NCBI RefSeq assembly: GCF_051603425.1
Contig: NZ_CP194411.1
Coordinates: 806,001 to 870,000 of the forward strand
DNA from: Selenomonas sputigena_A
GTDB taxonomy: Bacteria > Bacillota > Negativicutes > Selenomonadales > Selenomonadaceae
Length of the DNA stretch: 64,000 nt
Direction: 5' to 3'
A program made the translations under genes and the position numbers. Shown piece by piece: positions 16,569 through 25,614 of this stretch (positions are counted from its first letter, which is position 1; each line of letters begins with the position of its first letter). The notes beneath the pieces were generated by a model, which had not been told where the DNA came from, made no database searches, and saw only the letters and a program-made list of their open reading frames with translations.

Positions 16569-18314
16569 ATGGAAAACACAAGCCCTATGCGGCAGCTATG
16601 GCGGCTTGCCGCTGCGGAGCATGGGCGGCTGTACATGGCGATTGCACTTGCGGCTTTCGGCGTACTCGCGGGAATCGCCCCGTACTGGGCAGCGGCGGAG
16701 ATGATTACCGCGCTCCTCTCTGACGCACTGGAGCCGCGCTTCTATCTCGTCCTATGCCTTGTCGCTTTCGCCGGCTGCGCCCTGCGCAGCATCTTATACG
16801 CGCAGGCTCTTGCCCTGTCCCATCGAGCGGCATTCGCCGTACTGCGCGACGTCCGCACACGCGTCCTCGAGAAGCTGCCAAAGCTCCCGCTCGGTGCCGT
16901 AATCGAGCACGCAAGCGGAGCGATGAAGCATACGATCGTCGATCAGGTCGAGAGCATGGAGCGCACGATTGCACACCTGTGGCCGGAAATGACAGCAAAT
17001 ACGTTTGGACCGCTGTGCATCTTTATCTACCTGCTCATCCTCGACTGGCGCATGGCGCTGCTCTCTCTCGTCTCGATTCCCGTCGGCATGATCTTTATGG
17101 CGATCATCATGCGCGACTACGAGGAAAAATATGCCGGCGCGGTGCGGACAACGGACGAGATGAACGCCGCCGTCGTCGAGTACATCGACGGCATCGAGGT
17201 CATCAAGGCATTCAACCAAGGTGCAGCCTCCTATGAAAAGTTCTCGGAAAAGGTGCGTGCAAACGCTTCCTATTACTATCACTGGATGCTGCACTGCCAG
17301 CTTCCGATGTCTGCCGGCAAGGTTCTAGCCCCGACAACGCTCATTACGATTCTGCCTGTCGGCTGGCTTTGGTATCAAGACGGCACGCTTCCGATGGATG
17401 TTTTTATCCAGACGATCATCCTCTCCCTCGGGATCGCAGGTCCGCTGCTCGCCTCCATGAGCTTCATTGACGCACTGGCAAAGGTCGGGACGACCGTCGC
17501 CGCCGTCGATGGCTTTCTCTCTGCCGAGGAGCAGCATCATGCAGCGGAACCGGCCGCGATTAAGACGACGGACATCTCGGTGGAACATGTCTCCTTCGCC
17601 TATGATGGAACAAACAACGTCCTGAACCATATCCGTCTCACCATTCCAAGCGGCACGCTGAACGCATTTGTCGGCGCAAGCGGCAGCGGGAAATCGACGC
17701 TCGCACGTCTGATCGCCGGCTACTGGGATGTGCAGGACGGCACAATCCGCATCGGCGGACACGATCTGAAGGACATCCCGCTCACACAACTCTATGATCT
17801 GGTCTCCTTTGTCGCGCAGGATACTTATCTCTTTGACGACACGATCCGAGAAAACATCCGCCTCGGCAAAACATCGGCGACCGATGCGGAAGTCGAGCGC
17901 GCGGCAGAGGTTTCGGGCTGTGCGGCGTTCATTCAGAAGCTCGAGCGAGGCTACGACACCCTCGTCGGCAGCGGCGGCAGCCATCTCTCAGGCGGCGAGC
18001 GGCAGCGCATCGCGATTGCACGCGCCATGCTGAAGGACGCCCCCATCGTCATCCTCGATGAGGCGACAGCATACATCGACCCCGAAAACGAGGCGATCAT
18101 CCAACGCGCCATCGCACAGCTAATCGAGGGGAAGACGGTCATCATCATCGCACACCGTCTCTCCACCATCACCGATGCGGACAAGATCTTCCTCATCGCG
18201 CATGGCACAGTCGCGGCAGAGGGAACGCACATGCAGCTCCTTGACGGCAGTGCGGAATACCGCAGCATGTGGCAGGCACACATCAGCGCAAAGGACGGTG
18301 CAGCAAATGATTGA
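16569..18314 (+). CDS. ABC transporter, fused permease/ATPase half-transporter A
   Basis: 581 residues from ATG 16569 with a strong AGGGGGAGG site. Residues 20-310 form a six-helix exporter-type membrane domain; residues 335-581 form the ATPase with Walker A GASGSGKST (near 369), signature LSGGERQR (near 473), Walker B IVILDEAT and switch His in IIIAHRLST. The next gene, of the same design, overlaps it by eight bases, so the two should form a heterodimer. The pair resembles YbtP/YbtQ or IrtA/IrtB-like transporters, but the substrate cannot be told; no biosynthetic genes adjoin. Confidence 0.9.
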   Translation: MENTSPMRQLWRLAAAEHGRLYMAIALAAFGVLAGIAPYWAAAEMITALLSDALEPRFYLVLCLVAFAGCALRSILYAQALALSHRAAFAVLRDVRTRVLEKLPKLPLGAVIEHASGAMKHTIVDQVESMERTIAHLWPEMTANTFGPLCIFIYLLILDWRMALLSLVSIPVGMIFMAIIMRDYEEKYAGAVRTTDEMNAAVVEYIDGIEVIKAFNQGAASYEKFSEKVRANASYYYHWMLHCQLPMSAGKVLAPTTLITILPVGWLWYQDGTLPMDVFIQTIILSLGIAGPLLASMSFIDALAKVGTTVAAVDGFLSAEEQHHAAEPAAIKTTDISVEHVSFAYDGTNNVLNHIRLTIPSGTLNAFVGASGSGKSTLARLIAGYWDVQDGTIRIGGHDLKDIPLTQLYDLVSFVAQDTYLFDDTIRENIRLGKTSATDAEVERAAEVSGCAAFIQKLERGYDTLVGSGGSHLSGGERQRIAIARAMLKDAPIVILDEATAYIDPENEAIIQRAIAQLIEGKTVIIIAHRLSTITDADKIFLIAHGTVAAEGTHMQLLDGSAEYRSMWQAHISAKDGAAND

Positions 18315-20067
18315 CGCACTCCGAAAAATCTGGACGTTCGCAGGCAGCGAACGGAAAAATCTCAACCGCTCGGTTCTGCTCGGCATTCTCTACGCCATGT
18401 TCCACGCGCTGCAAATCGCGGCGCTCTACGTCGTGCTGAAGGGGCTGATCGAAGGCGCGGGCGGCATGGAGACGGCGATACAGGCGCTCGCAATCCTCGC
18501 CGTCAGCATCCTCGGACGTTCCGTTGTCGAATATATCTCACAGCTGCAGCGCGTCCATGCGGGCTACTTCATGGCGGCAAACAAGCGCATTGCCATCGCC
18601 GACCGTCTCAAACGCGTCCCGATGGGCTATTTTAACGAGAGCAGCCTCGGACGGATCACGGGCATCGCAACAACGGTTCTGGGCGATGTGGAGGAAACTG
18701 CCTCCATGGTTCTCGTCAACACGCTGACCGGCTTGCTGAATACCCTCATCCTCATCCCGATGGTCTTTGTCTTCGATGGGCGCATCGGCGCAGTCTTCAT
18801 TGTCGGTATCGCCCTCTATCTGTGGGTCACAGCAACCATGGAGAAAAAATCCCGTATGCTCGCACCGAAGCGGCAGGCGGCACAGGCATCGCTTGTCGAG
18901 GCTGTACTTGAGCAGCTGCACGGAATGCACGTCATCAAGGCGTTCAACCTCACGGGCCGGGGCGACGGGCATGTGCGCGATGCGCTTGCCGAAAGCGAGC
19001 GAGCCAACCTTTCGATGGAGCGTCTCTTTACCCCATATGTGGCTGCACAGGGACTCACCCTGCGCTTTTTCAGCATCCTGATCATCGCCACCGCACTCTA
19101 CGCACATCTCACGGAAACAATGAACCTTTTGGACACGATTATGTGCATCGTCTTCTCCTTCATCGCCTATCAGCAGCTCGAATCCGCGGGGAGTGCGCTC
19201 TCCCTGCTCCGCGTCGTATGTGCCTCCATCGACGAGGCAAACGAAACAGACGCCGTCCCGCAGCTCGATGCAGAAGGACGGGACATCGCTCCTGCACATC
19301 ACAGCATCACATTCGACCGTGTGTCCTTTTCCTACGGCGAGAAGCGCATCCTAAGCGACATCTCCGCCGACATCCCGGAACGCAGTCTGACGGCGATTGT
19401 CGGGCCGAGCGGTTCCGGCAAGACGACGCTGTGCCATCTCATTGCGCGGTTCTGGGATGTCGATGCCGGCACAATCTCCATCGGCGGGCACGATGTCAAG
19501 GAATATACGCTCGAGTCCTTGATGGCACAGATCAGCATCGTCTTTCAGCGCGTCTACCTCTTCCACGACACCATCGAAAACAACATCCGCTTCGGGCGGA
19601 CACAGGCGACCCGAGCAGAGGTCCTGGCAGCAGCAAAAAAGGCAGCGTGCCATGATTTCATCATGCAGCTGCCGAACGGGTATGAAACAATGGTCGGCGA
19701 GGGCGGCGCAAACCTTTCGGGCGGCGAAAAGCAGCGCATCTCCATCGCCCGTGCCATTCTCAAAGACGCGCCCATCATCATCTTTGACGAGGCGACGGCG
19801 AACGTCGATCCGGAGAACGAGGATCGGCTGCAGCAGGCAATCGAGGCACTGACGCAGGACAAGACCGTCATCATGATCGCCCACCGCCTGAACACGGTTC
19901 GAAATGCCACGCAGATTCTCGTCGTGGCAGACGGCAGGATCGTTCAGCGCGGAACGCACGAAGAGCTGATCGCCGAGGCCGGCATTTACGCAGACTTCAT
20001 CGCAGCGCGCAGGACAGCCGTCGGGTGGAAACTGTCATCTCCGGCAGCCCAACCCAACGTTGGATAA
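18307..20067 (+). CDS. ABC transporter, fused permease/ATPase half-transporter B
   Basis: 586 residues from ATG 18307, overlapping the end of half-transporter A (translational coupling). The first ~310 residues carry the six-helix exporter domain; the ATPase has GPSGSGKTT (near 366), LSGGEKQR (near 471), IIIFDEAT and MIAHRLNT. Both ATP sites of the heterodimer appear to keep their consensus residues. Alternative starts far upstream (18175) lie inside the previous gene in another frame and are shadows. Confidence 0.9.
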   Translation: MIDALRKIWTFAGSERKNLNRSVLLGILYAMFHALQIAALYVVLKGLIEGAGGMETAIQALAILAVSILGRSVVEYISQLQRVHAGYFMAANKRIAIADRLKRVPMGYFNESSLGRITGIATTVLGDVEETASMVLVNTLTGLLNTLILIPMVFVFDGRIGAVFIVGIALYLWVTATMEKKSRMLAPKRQAAQASLVEAVLEQLHGMHVIKAFNLTGRGDGHVRDALAESERANLSMERLFTPYVAAQGLTLRFFSILIIATALYAHLTETMNLLDTIMCIVFSFIAYQQLESAGSALSLLRVVCASIDEANETDAVPQLDAEGRDIAPAHHSITFDRVSFSYGEKRILSDISADIPERSLTAIVGPSGSGKTTLCHLIARFWDVDAGTISIGGHDVKEYTLESLMAQISIVFQRVYLFHDTIENNIRFGRTQATRAEVLAAAKKAACHDFIMQLPNGYETMVGEGGANLSGGEKQRISIARAILKDAPIIIFDEATANVDPENEDRLQQAIEALTQDKTVIMIAHRLNTVRNATQILVVADGRIVQRGTHEELIAEAGIYADFIAARRTAVGWKLSSPAAQPNVG

Positions 20068-20450
20068 TGGCTAAAACATCCTCTCCCTCCTACTGGACAG
20101 CACCTCGAAATACGGACAGCGAATAAAAGTCCCTTCTATTGTAGAATAAAAACTCCGGCCCGTTCCCTAGAGAACGGACAGTAAAAAACTCCCTCCTGTT
20201 GCAAAAAACTGCCGCAGGAGGGATTCGTCGTATCCGGGAAGCATACAAATATACAACGGCATTGTGACAAGCCTCTGCAACGGCAGCTGTGTCATGTGAC
20301 ATTTTTCAGAAGAAATCTCTCATCAGGCAGCCATGCAGCGTATAAGCGTATTCTTTACAAAAGATATTCTATAAGCTATGATTGAATCATCCGTAAAGCA
20401 CAAGCCAGCAGAAAAATAAACGCGGCTGTTTCTACAGGAAGGTGCAAAGC
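20068..20450. other. Intergenic region with hairpins
   Basis: About 380 bp without a supportable gene. It holds a CCGTTC/GAACGG palindrome near 20160-20178 and an 8-bp stem CCCTCCTG ... CAGGAGGG near 20193-20224. Neither has a clean T tract, so a terminator role for the ABC operon is only possible. The nitroreductase promoter should lie near 20350-20430. Confidence 0.4.
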
Positions 20451-21032
20451 ATGAAGATGGACTTGCATAAACTATACACCGGCTGCCGCTCCTATCGGCG
20501 CTTTAGGCAAGACCCTATCCCGCAGGAAGTTTTACAAGAAATTGCAGACACTGCACGCATCCGCTCATGCGCCTTGAATGCTCAAGTGCTGCGATACCTG
20601 GTGATCCGTTCTCCTGCTGTCGTAAAGAAACTATCGTCCTGCTTTCGTTGGGCTGCGAAACTCCCCAGGGAAATTGGTACTCCAACAGAAACGCAGCAGC
20701 CCACAGCCTATATCGTTGTGTTAAAACCGGAAAAAACCCATCCTTTCGCTGATATTGATGTAGGCATTGCCCTTGACACTATGGCTATCACGGCTTGGTC
20801 GCATGGCATCGGAAGTTGTATTCTGGGATCGATAAACAGGAAAAGTTTGAGCGAAGCCGTAAAAATTCCCACAGGTTTTGATGTATGTATGGTCTTGGCT
20901 CTTGGTTATCCCGATCACAAGAGCACCCTTGTGGAAGCAGGGACGGAGGATAGCCTCAACTACTATGTAGACGAAAACCGCGATTACTATGTGCCCAAAA
21001 AATCCGCAGCCGACACAATCACCTATCTCTAA
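20451..21032 (+). CDS. Nitroreductase family protein
   Basis: 193 residues from ATG 20451, eight bases after AGGAAGG; GTG 20442 is too close to that site. The N-terminus carries the FMN-binding pattern of the family (CRSYRRFRQDPIPQEVLQEI, then ADTARIRSCALNAQVLRY), and the C-terminal half has the usual HGIGSCILGSINRKSL and MVLALGYPDHK. Expected to be an FMN-dependent NAD(P)H oxidoreductase in the cytoplasm. Physiological substrate unknown. Confidence 0.88.
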   Translation: MKMDLHKLYTGCRSYRRFRQDPIPQEVLQEIADTARIRSCALNAQVLRYLVIRSPAVVKKLSSCFRWAAKLPREIGTPTETQQPTAYIVVLKPEKTHPFADIDVGIALDTMAITAWSHGIGSCILGSINRKSLSEAVKIPTGFDVCMVLALGYPDHKSTLVEAGTEDSLNYYVDENRDYYVPKKSAADTITYL

Positions 21033-21217
21033 GAGATACAAGAAAAAGAGAGATTCCAAATGCCAAAAAGGACATGTGTACAGCGCGGCGCCCGGCTGAC
21101 GGTATCGCTGGAAACGAAGCAAAGCAAATATGCCGCTCAGCATGACGGCTGAACATATGTCCTGAAAGGTTACTAACAAAAATTAAAATATAGTTCGGAT
21201 GTCAGGAGGCGGCTGGC

Positions 21218-21535
21218 GTGAAGAAAGTGCGGATCACTGTGATGCGAAAGGCATCGTACCCGGATTTGATGGCAAAATACGAGAACCCCATCGAACACGC
21301 CTGCGATCTTGAGGAAGGAGCGGTATTCATCGCCAATGGATGGCAAAAGCCGGACAGCCTATGCGAGAGTGCATGGCAGTCTATGTCGCCCTTCGTCATG
21401 GCGCTTGCTCACGGAGCGGAGAATTTTTACGAGGGCTGGATGAAAAACCCTCGCTCTGCGATGATTTCCTGCAACGATGGCTTTCGCCCGGTTAGCTTTC
21501 TTTTGGAAAGAATGGACGAGGAAGCGTCCCCATGA
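21218..21535 (+). CDS. TIGR04076 family protein
   Basis: 105 residues from GTG 21218 with AGGAGG ten bases upstream. It fits the small uncharacterised TIGR04076 family: KKVRITVMRK, an acidic block with a conserved Cys (EHACDLEEGAVFIANGW), PDSLCESAWQSMSPFV, and SCNDGFRPVSFLLER at the end. Three conserved cysteines suggest metal or redox binding, but I know of no established function. Separated from its neighbours by about 180 bp on each side. Confidence 0.75.
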   Translation: MKKVRITVMRKASYPDLMAKYENPIEHACDLEEGAVFIANGWQKPDSLCESAWQSMSPFVMALAHGAENFYEGWMKNPRSAMISCNDGFRPVSFLLERMDEEASP

Positions 21536-21708
21536 ACCAGAAACTTTTATGTGGTGTTTTTGTTTGACTTTCCCTGCAGCAGGACGCACAGTGAATCAAT
21601 CCAGAAGTATCGCGAGCCACGAAAAGGCAATTGCTCAGACTGTACAAACAACCGAAGATATGCCGCAGACAAAAAGCGAATGCGGAGCATGAAATGGAGG
21701 ACTGAACG

Positions 21709-22092
21709 ATGAAGATTGAGCACATTGCCATGTACGTGAATGATTTGGAGGCGACCAAGGAATTCTTCACAAAATATCTGAACGGCAATGCCAACGATGG
21801 CTACCACAATAAAAATACGGATTTCCGCTCTTACTTCATATCTTTTGATGAGGGGGCAAGGCTGGAGATTATGAAGAAGCCCGGTATGACCGATGACAAG
21901 AAGGCTCTCGCCAGAACAGGTTTAATCCATATCGCTTTCAGCGTCGGCAGCAAAGAAGCGGTCGATTCCCTTACCGCTCGTCTGGAAGCCGACGGCTACG
22001 AGGTCATCAGCGGACCGCGTACCACGGGAGATGGATATTACGAAAGCTGCATCATCGGTATGGAAGGGAATCAAATTGAGATAACGGTATAA
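21709..22092 (+). CDS. VOC (glyoxalase/bleomycin-resistance) family protein
   Basis: 127 residues from ATG 21709 with GGAGGACTGAACG upstream. Two beta-alpha-beta-beta-beta modules typical of vicinal-oxygen-chelate proteins: KIEHIAMYVNDLEATKEFFT at the start, LIHIAFSVGSKEAVDSL in the middle, and DGYYESCIIGMEGNQIEITV at the end. Metal ligands are likely His6, a middle His and the C-terminal Glu. Possible lactoylglutathione lyase-like enzyme; substrate unknown. Followed directly by a strong terminator. Confidence 0.85.
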   Translation: MKIEHIAMYVNDLEATKEFFTKYLNGNANDGYHNKNTDFRSYFISFDEGARLEIMKKPGMTDDKKALARTGLIHIAFSVGSKEAVDSLTARLEADGYEVISGPRTTGDGYYESCIIGMEGNQIEITV

Positions 22093-22138
22093 GACAACAA
22101 GCGAGAACCTCTGCCGGTTCTCGCTTGTTGTCTGTTTT
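22092..22138. terminator. Bidirectional terminator
   Basis: A perfect 18-bp stem (22092-22109 with 22116-22133), six-base loop TCTGCC, followed by GTTTTT. It starts at the stop codon of the VOC gene and also faces the converging minus-strand gene at 22154. Confidence 0.92.
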
Positions 22139-22153
22139 TGAGCCGTTTCTCGT

Positions 22154-22594
22154 CTACGTTGCAGCGCCCTCCTTTCCAGGGGCGGAGCAGACGCTCCCTT
22201 CTGCTTTTCGCAGTGCCAGAATCTCCGCACGCATCAAGCCGCTCGACTTCTCAATCACCTCAACAGGGACGTTCAGCGCAAGCAGAGAACGTGCCATGGC
22301 ATTCACCCCTTCTGCCTCTGCCTTAAAGTAATCTGCGCGTTTGGCCAGTTCTTTATAGTTCATCTGCTCCGGATGCTCGCAGAAGAAATCCTGCATCAGA
22401 CGTCCAAGCGGCGTGTCGTCACGATTTTCTCCATTGACATAGAGAATATGCGCCCCATCGCCAAAGGGGCGTTGAATTCTACTATCATAGTATGCACTAC
22501 GGCGAACATTGTCAAAGCTGAACAAGAGATCGATTATGCCGCTGTAAAATATTGACGAAATGAGAGCGGCTTCCCAGCCAGGCAATGCCCTCAT
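22154..22594 (-). pseudogene. Rpn/PD-(D/E)XK nuclease-transposase family, truncated
   Basis: The frame encodes only the C-terminal part of the Rpn family (recombination-promoting nuclease, putative transposase): RRSAYYDSRI, then PFGDGAHILYVNG, DDTPLGRLMQDFFCEHPEQM, YKELAKRADYFKAEAEGVN. Compared with the family as I know it, the nuclease core upstream is missing, and a further segment is deleted between DSRI and PFGDG. The first ~25 residues look like unrelated read-through. Non-functional. Confidence 0.7.
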
Positions 22595-22731
22595 GCAAAT
22601 TTATCCGTGCTTCCTAAATTGCAGAAATCCCGCAATACTGTTATACTCAAGGGAGCACGCAATGCAAGGCAGCCATCTGCGCCTGCATTCTTGCCGCACG
22701 CAATCATCCCAATCATTCAGGAGGAATCACA

Positions 22732-24186
22732 TTGAGCAATCCCATACGCACGCGCTTCGCGCCGAGCCCCACGGGCTACATGCACATCGGCAACCTGAGG
22801 ACGGCGCTCTACGGCTATCTCTTCGCCAAATCCCAAGGCGGCGTCTTCATCCTGCGCATCGAGGACACGGATCAGGACCGCTTCGTCGAAGGCGCGCGCG
22901 AAGTCATCAACGAAAGCCTTGCCGCAGCCCATATCATCCCCGACGAGAGCCCTGAAAAGGGCGGCGCCTTCGGTCCCTATGTACAGAGCGAACGCAAAGC
23001 CATCTACAAGGAATACGCGGAAAAACTCGTCGCCAGCGGCCACGCTTACCGCTGCTTCTGCGAAGCCAAGGGACACGATCATGCGGACGGCAAATTCGGC
23101 GGCTACGACCGTACCTGCCGCGAACTTTCAGCCGAAGCCGTCGAAAAGCATCTTGCAGCGAGCGATCCCTATGTCATCCGTCAGAAAATGCCGCTCACGG
23201 GCTCGACGACATACCGCGACCTCATCCATGGCAGCATCACCATCGAAAACAGCGAGCTCGAGGATCAGATCCTCCTCAAGCGCGACGGCATGCCGACCTA
23301 CAACTTCGCCAATGTGGTCGACGACCACCTGATGGAGATCACCCACGTCATCCGCGGCAATGAATACATCACCTCCACGCCGAAACACATCCTGCTCTAC
23401 GAATCCTTCGGCTGGGAGCTGCCGGAGTTCATCCATCTGCCGCCCGTCATGGGCAAGGCCGAGGACGGCACCGTATCGAAACTCTCGAAACGCCACGGTG
23501 CCGCAAGCTTCGGCCAGCTGCTCGACCTCGGCTACCTCGCCGAAGCTGTCACGAACTACGTCGCGCTCCTCGGCTGGTCGCCCAAAGACACGAACCAGGA
23601 AATCTTCACGATGGAGGAGCTCGGCCGTGCCTTCTCTCTCGACGGCATCAGCAAATCGCCCGCCATCTTCGACTACAAGAAGCTCGACTGGATGAACGGC
23701 GAATACTTCAAGGCCATGGAACCCGCGGCTTTCGCCAGGGACGCGCGTCCCTTCGCCGGCGACCTGCCGGAAGAGCTCGCCGGAAAATGGGACTATATCG
23801 CCGAGATTCTGCGCCCGCGCCTCAGCCGCTACGGCGAAATCCCCGATCAGATCCGCTTCCTCCTCGAGATGCCCGACTATGATCTCGACTGCTATACGAA
23901 CAAGCGCAACAAGACGAACCCCGAAAAGGCGCTCGCGCTTCTGCCCGAAGCGCTCCCGATGCTCGAAGCCATCGAGCCGTGGGAGCCGGACGCCATCAAC
24001 GCCGCCCTCGACGCCTTTGTCGAAAAGTGCGGCGAGAAGAAGGGCGCCGTCATGTGGCCCATCCGCATCGCCGTTTCCGGCCAAAAAGTAACGCCCGGCG
24101 GCGTCACCGAAGCCCTCTTCATGCTCGGCAAAAAAAATTCCTTGGAGCGGCTGAAAAAAAGCCTTGCAAAACTCGAAAACATGTAA
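22732..24186 (+). CDS. gltX: Glutamyl-tRNA synthetase
   Basis: 484 residues from TTG 22732, with AGGAGG eight bases upstream; no nearby ATG is in frame. Class I synthetase: TRFAPSPTGYMHIGNLRTAL carries the HIGH-type motif (residues 18-21), and SKLSKRHGA near 249 is the KMSKS loop. The catalytic fold is followed by the alpha-helical anticodon-binding domain to the C-terminus. It charges tRNA-Glu. The tRNA-Glu gene begins only 20 bp after the stop, so synthetase and substrate may share a transcript. Whether it also charges tRNA-Gln cannot be told here. Confidence 0.95.
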   Translation: MSNPIRTRFAPSPTGYMHIGNLRTALYGYLFAKSQGGVFILRIEDTDQDRFVEGAREVINESLAAAHIIPDESPEKGGAFGPYVQSERKAIYKEYAEKLVASGHAYRCFCEAKGHDHADGKFGGYDRTCRELSAEAVEKHLAASDPYVIRQKMPLTGSTTYRDLIHGSITIENSELEDQILLKRDGMPTYNFANVVDDHLMEITHVIRGNEYITSTPKHILLYESFGWELPEFIHLPPVMGKAEDGTVSKLSKRHGAASFGQLLDLGYLAEAVTNYVALLGWSPKDTNQEIFTMEELGRAFSLDGISKSPAIFDYKKLDWMNGEYFKAMEPAAFARDARPFAGDLPEELAGKWDYIAEILRPRLSRYGEIPDQIRFLLEMPDYDLDCYTNKRNKTNPEKALALLPEALPMLEAIEPWEPDAINAALDAFVEKCGEKKGAVMWPIRIAVSGQKVTPGGVTEALFMLGKKNSLERLKKSLAKLENM

Positions 24187-24206
24187 TATAATATACATGT
24201 TAACGC

Positions 24207-24281
24207 GGCTCCTTCGTCAAGTGGTTAAGACACCGCCCTCTCACGGCGGGTTCATGGGTTCGAATCCCATAGGAGTCACCA
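24207..24281 (+). tRNA. tRNA-Glu (CTC)
   Basis: Acceptor stem GGCTCCT pairs with AGGAGTC, and CCA is encoded (24279-24281). The anticodon arm is CCGCC-CTCTCAC-GGCGG with anticodon CTC; the T arm has GTTCGAATC. It decodes GAG. Directly downstream of gltX and upstream of a strong terminator. Confidence 0.93.
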
Positions 24282-24290
24282 AGAAATTTC

Positions 24291-24320
24291 AGGCTGAAGC
24301 CATCCGGCTTCAGCCTTTTT
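24291..24320 (+). terminator. Terminator after tRNA-Glu
   Basis: An 11-bp perfect stem AGGCTGAAGCC (24291-24301) and GGCTTCAGCCT (24306-24316), loop of four, then five T. It closes the gltX-tRNA unit and faces the converging glycosyltransferase gene. Confidence 0.92.
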
Positions 24321-24350
24321 GTTTTCCGTTCTTCTCAAAGCCTGCGAAAC

Positions 24351-25421
24351 TTATTTCCGCAAACACTCGAGCACTTCCTTGAGGCGGCGCGCTGCCGCGG
24401 AGGGCTCGATGGCTGCCATGCAGGCGTTCGTGCCATGGGGACAGTGCGTTTTGCAGCACGGCGGGCAGTCGTAGGGCGTTTCGAAGAAGACGTTGTTCCC
24501 ATGAAGGGGGCCGTAGATGGAGGGGCGCGTCGGTCCCCAGAGGCTCAGTGTCGGCAGACCGACGGCGGCAGCGATGTGCAAAGGGCCGGTATCGGGGGAA
24601 AAGAGAAGCGTCGCCTCCCGCATCAACGCCGCCGTCTCGATGAGGCTTGTTTCGCCGGCAATGGAAAGGGAGCGCCCCCGCTGGCTTTTTTCGAGTTCCC
24701 TTTGCGCCGCTCCGATGAAGGGCGCGTCGCTTTTTGCACCGGAGAAGACGATCTGCACATCCTCAGGCACTTCCCGCAGCGCTGCGGCGAAATTCTCGGG
24801 CGGCCACTCCTTGCTTTTCCACGTCGTGCGCAGGCTCACGAGAAGGATGGGGCGCTGCGCATCGATGCCGTGCCGCGCCCAAAACGAGGAGGCGAAACCC
24901 GCAAGCTCTTGCGGCAGATCGAGCGATATGCGCGTATCGTCGTGCGCCAGGCCGAGCGGGGCGAGCACCGAAAGGTAGCGGCGCACCTTGTGCGGCTCCT
25001 CCGTCCTCGGCGCCTTCATCGTCATGAAGAATCCTCCTCCCTCGCTGCGTTCGCGTATGCCGATCCGCATCTGCGCACCCGTAAGGCGCGCAAGAATGCC
25101 TGTCAGGAAGAGATCCTGCACGTCGAGCACGATATCGAAGCGGTGCGGCGCGAGAAGGCGCTTTGCTTCGCGCAGGAAGCGCAGGCCCGCAAGGATATTG
25201 CCGGCGGCCACCGCCCTGTCGAAGGGCCGCCTGTCCCAGACAATCAGTTCGTCGATATCAGAAAAATGCGTGAGGAGGTCTGCTGCCGGGGGGCTTGCCA
25301 GCCATGCAATCCGCGCATGCGGCAGGGCGCGGCGCATATTTCTCGCCACAGGAGTCGCATGGAGCACATCGCCGATGGAGCTCAAGCGAATGATGAGGAT
25401 TCGCGCGTGGGAAAGTTCCAT
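24351..25421 (-). CDS. Glycosyltransferase family 9 (heptosyltransferase-like)
   Basis: 356 residues from ATG 25419-25421, preceded by AAAGGAGAGCAC. Opening RILIIRLSSIGDVLHATPVA is the hallmark of ADP-heptose:LPS heptosyltransferases (WaaF/WaaC/RfaF type), and the C-terminal half has LLFSPDTGPLHIAAAVGLP, LSLWGPTRPSIYGPLH and a Cys-rich tail (YDCPPCCKTHCPHGTNACM). It should add sugars to lipopolysaccharide core on the cytoplasmic face. Together with the CDI remnants it indicates a cell with an outer membrane. No other LPS genes adjoin. Confidence 0.88.
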   Translation of the reverse strand: MELSHARILIIRLSSIGDVLHATPVARNMRRALPHARIAWLASPPAADLLTHFSDIDELIVWDRRPFDRAVAAGNILAGLRFLREAKRLLAPHRFDIVLDVQDLFLTGILARLTGAQMRIGIRERSEGGGFFMTMKAPRTEEPHKVRRYLSVLAPLGLAHDDTRISLDLPQELAGFASSFWARHGIDAQRPILLVSLRTTWKSKEWPPENFAAALREVPEDVQIVFSGAKSDAPFIGAAQRELEKSQRGRSLSIAGETSLIETAALMREATLLFSPDTGPLHIAAAVGLPTLSLWGPTRPSIYGPLHGNNVFFETPYDCPPCCKTHCPHGTNACMAAIEPSAAARRLKEVLECLRK

Positions 25422-25614
25422 GTGCTCTCCTTTCCAAAACGGTCTGCCGCCGAGGCGGACCGACGAGATCTCTTCATGCAGCAGCAAGTTTACGGTAAAA
25501 AAGATTTCTGTTAGAATGAAGGGATACGGTTTCCATCATTTAAAATACGGTTCCTTTTTCTCGTATGATACTATCATACATTCCTCATACGCTCAAGCCC
25601 CAGGCAAAGGAGAG

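Noticed and set aside
20193..20224. Hairpin CCCTCCTG/CAGGAGGG as terminator of the ABC transporter operon
   Set aside because: The stem is good but no T tract follows in either direction, so it is recorded only as a hairpin.
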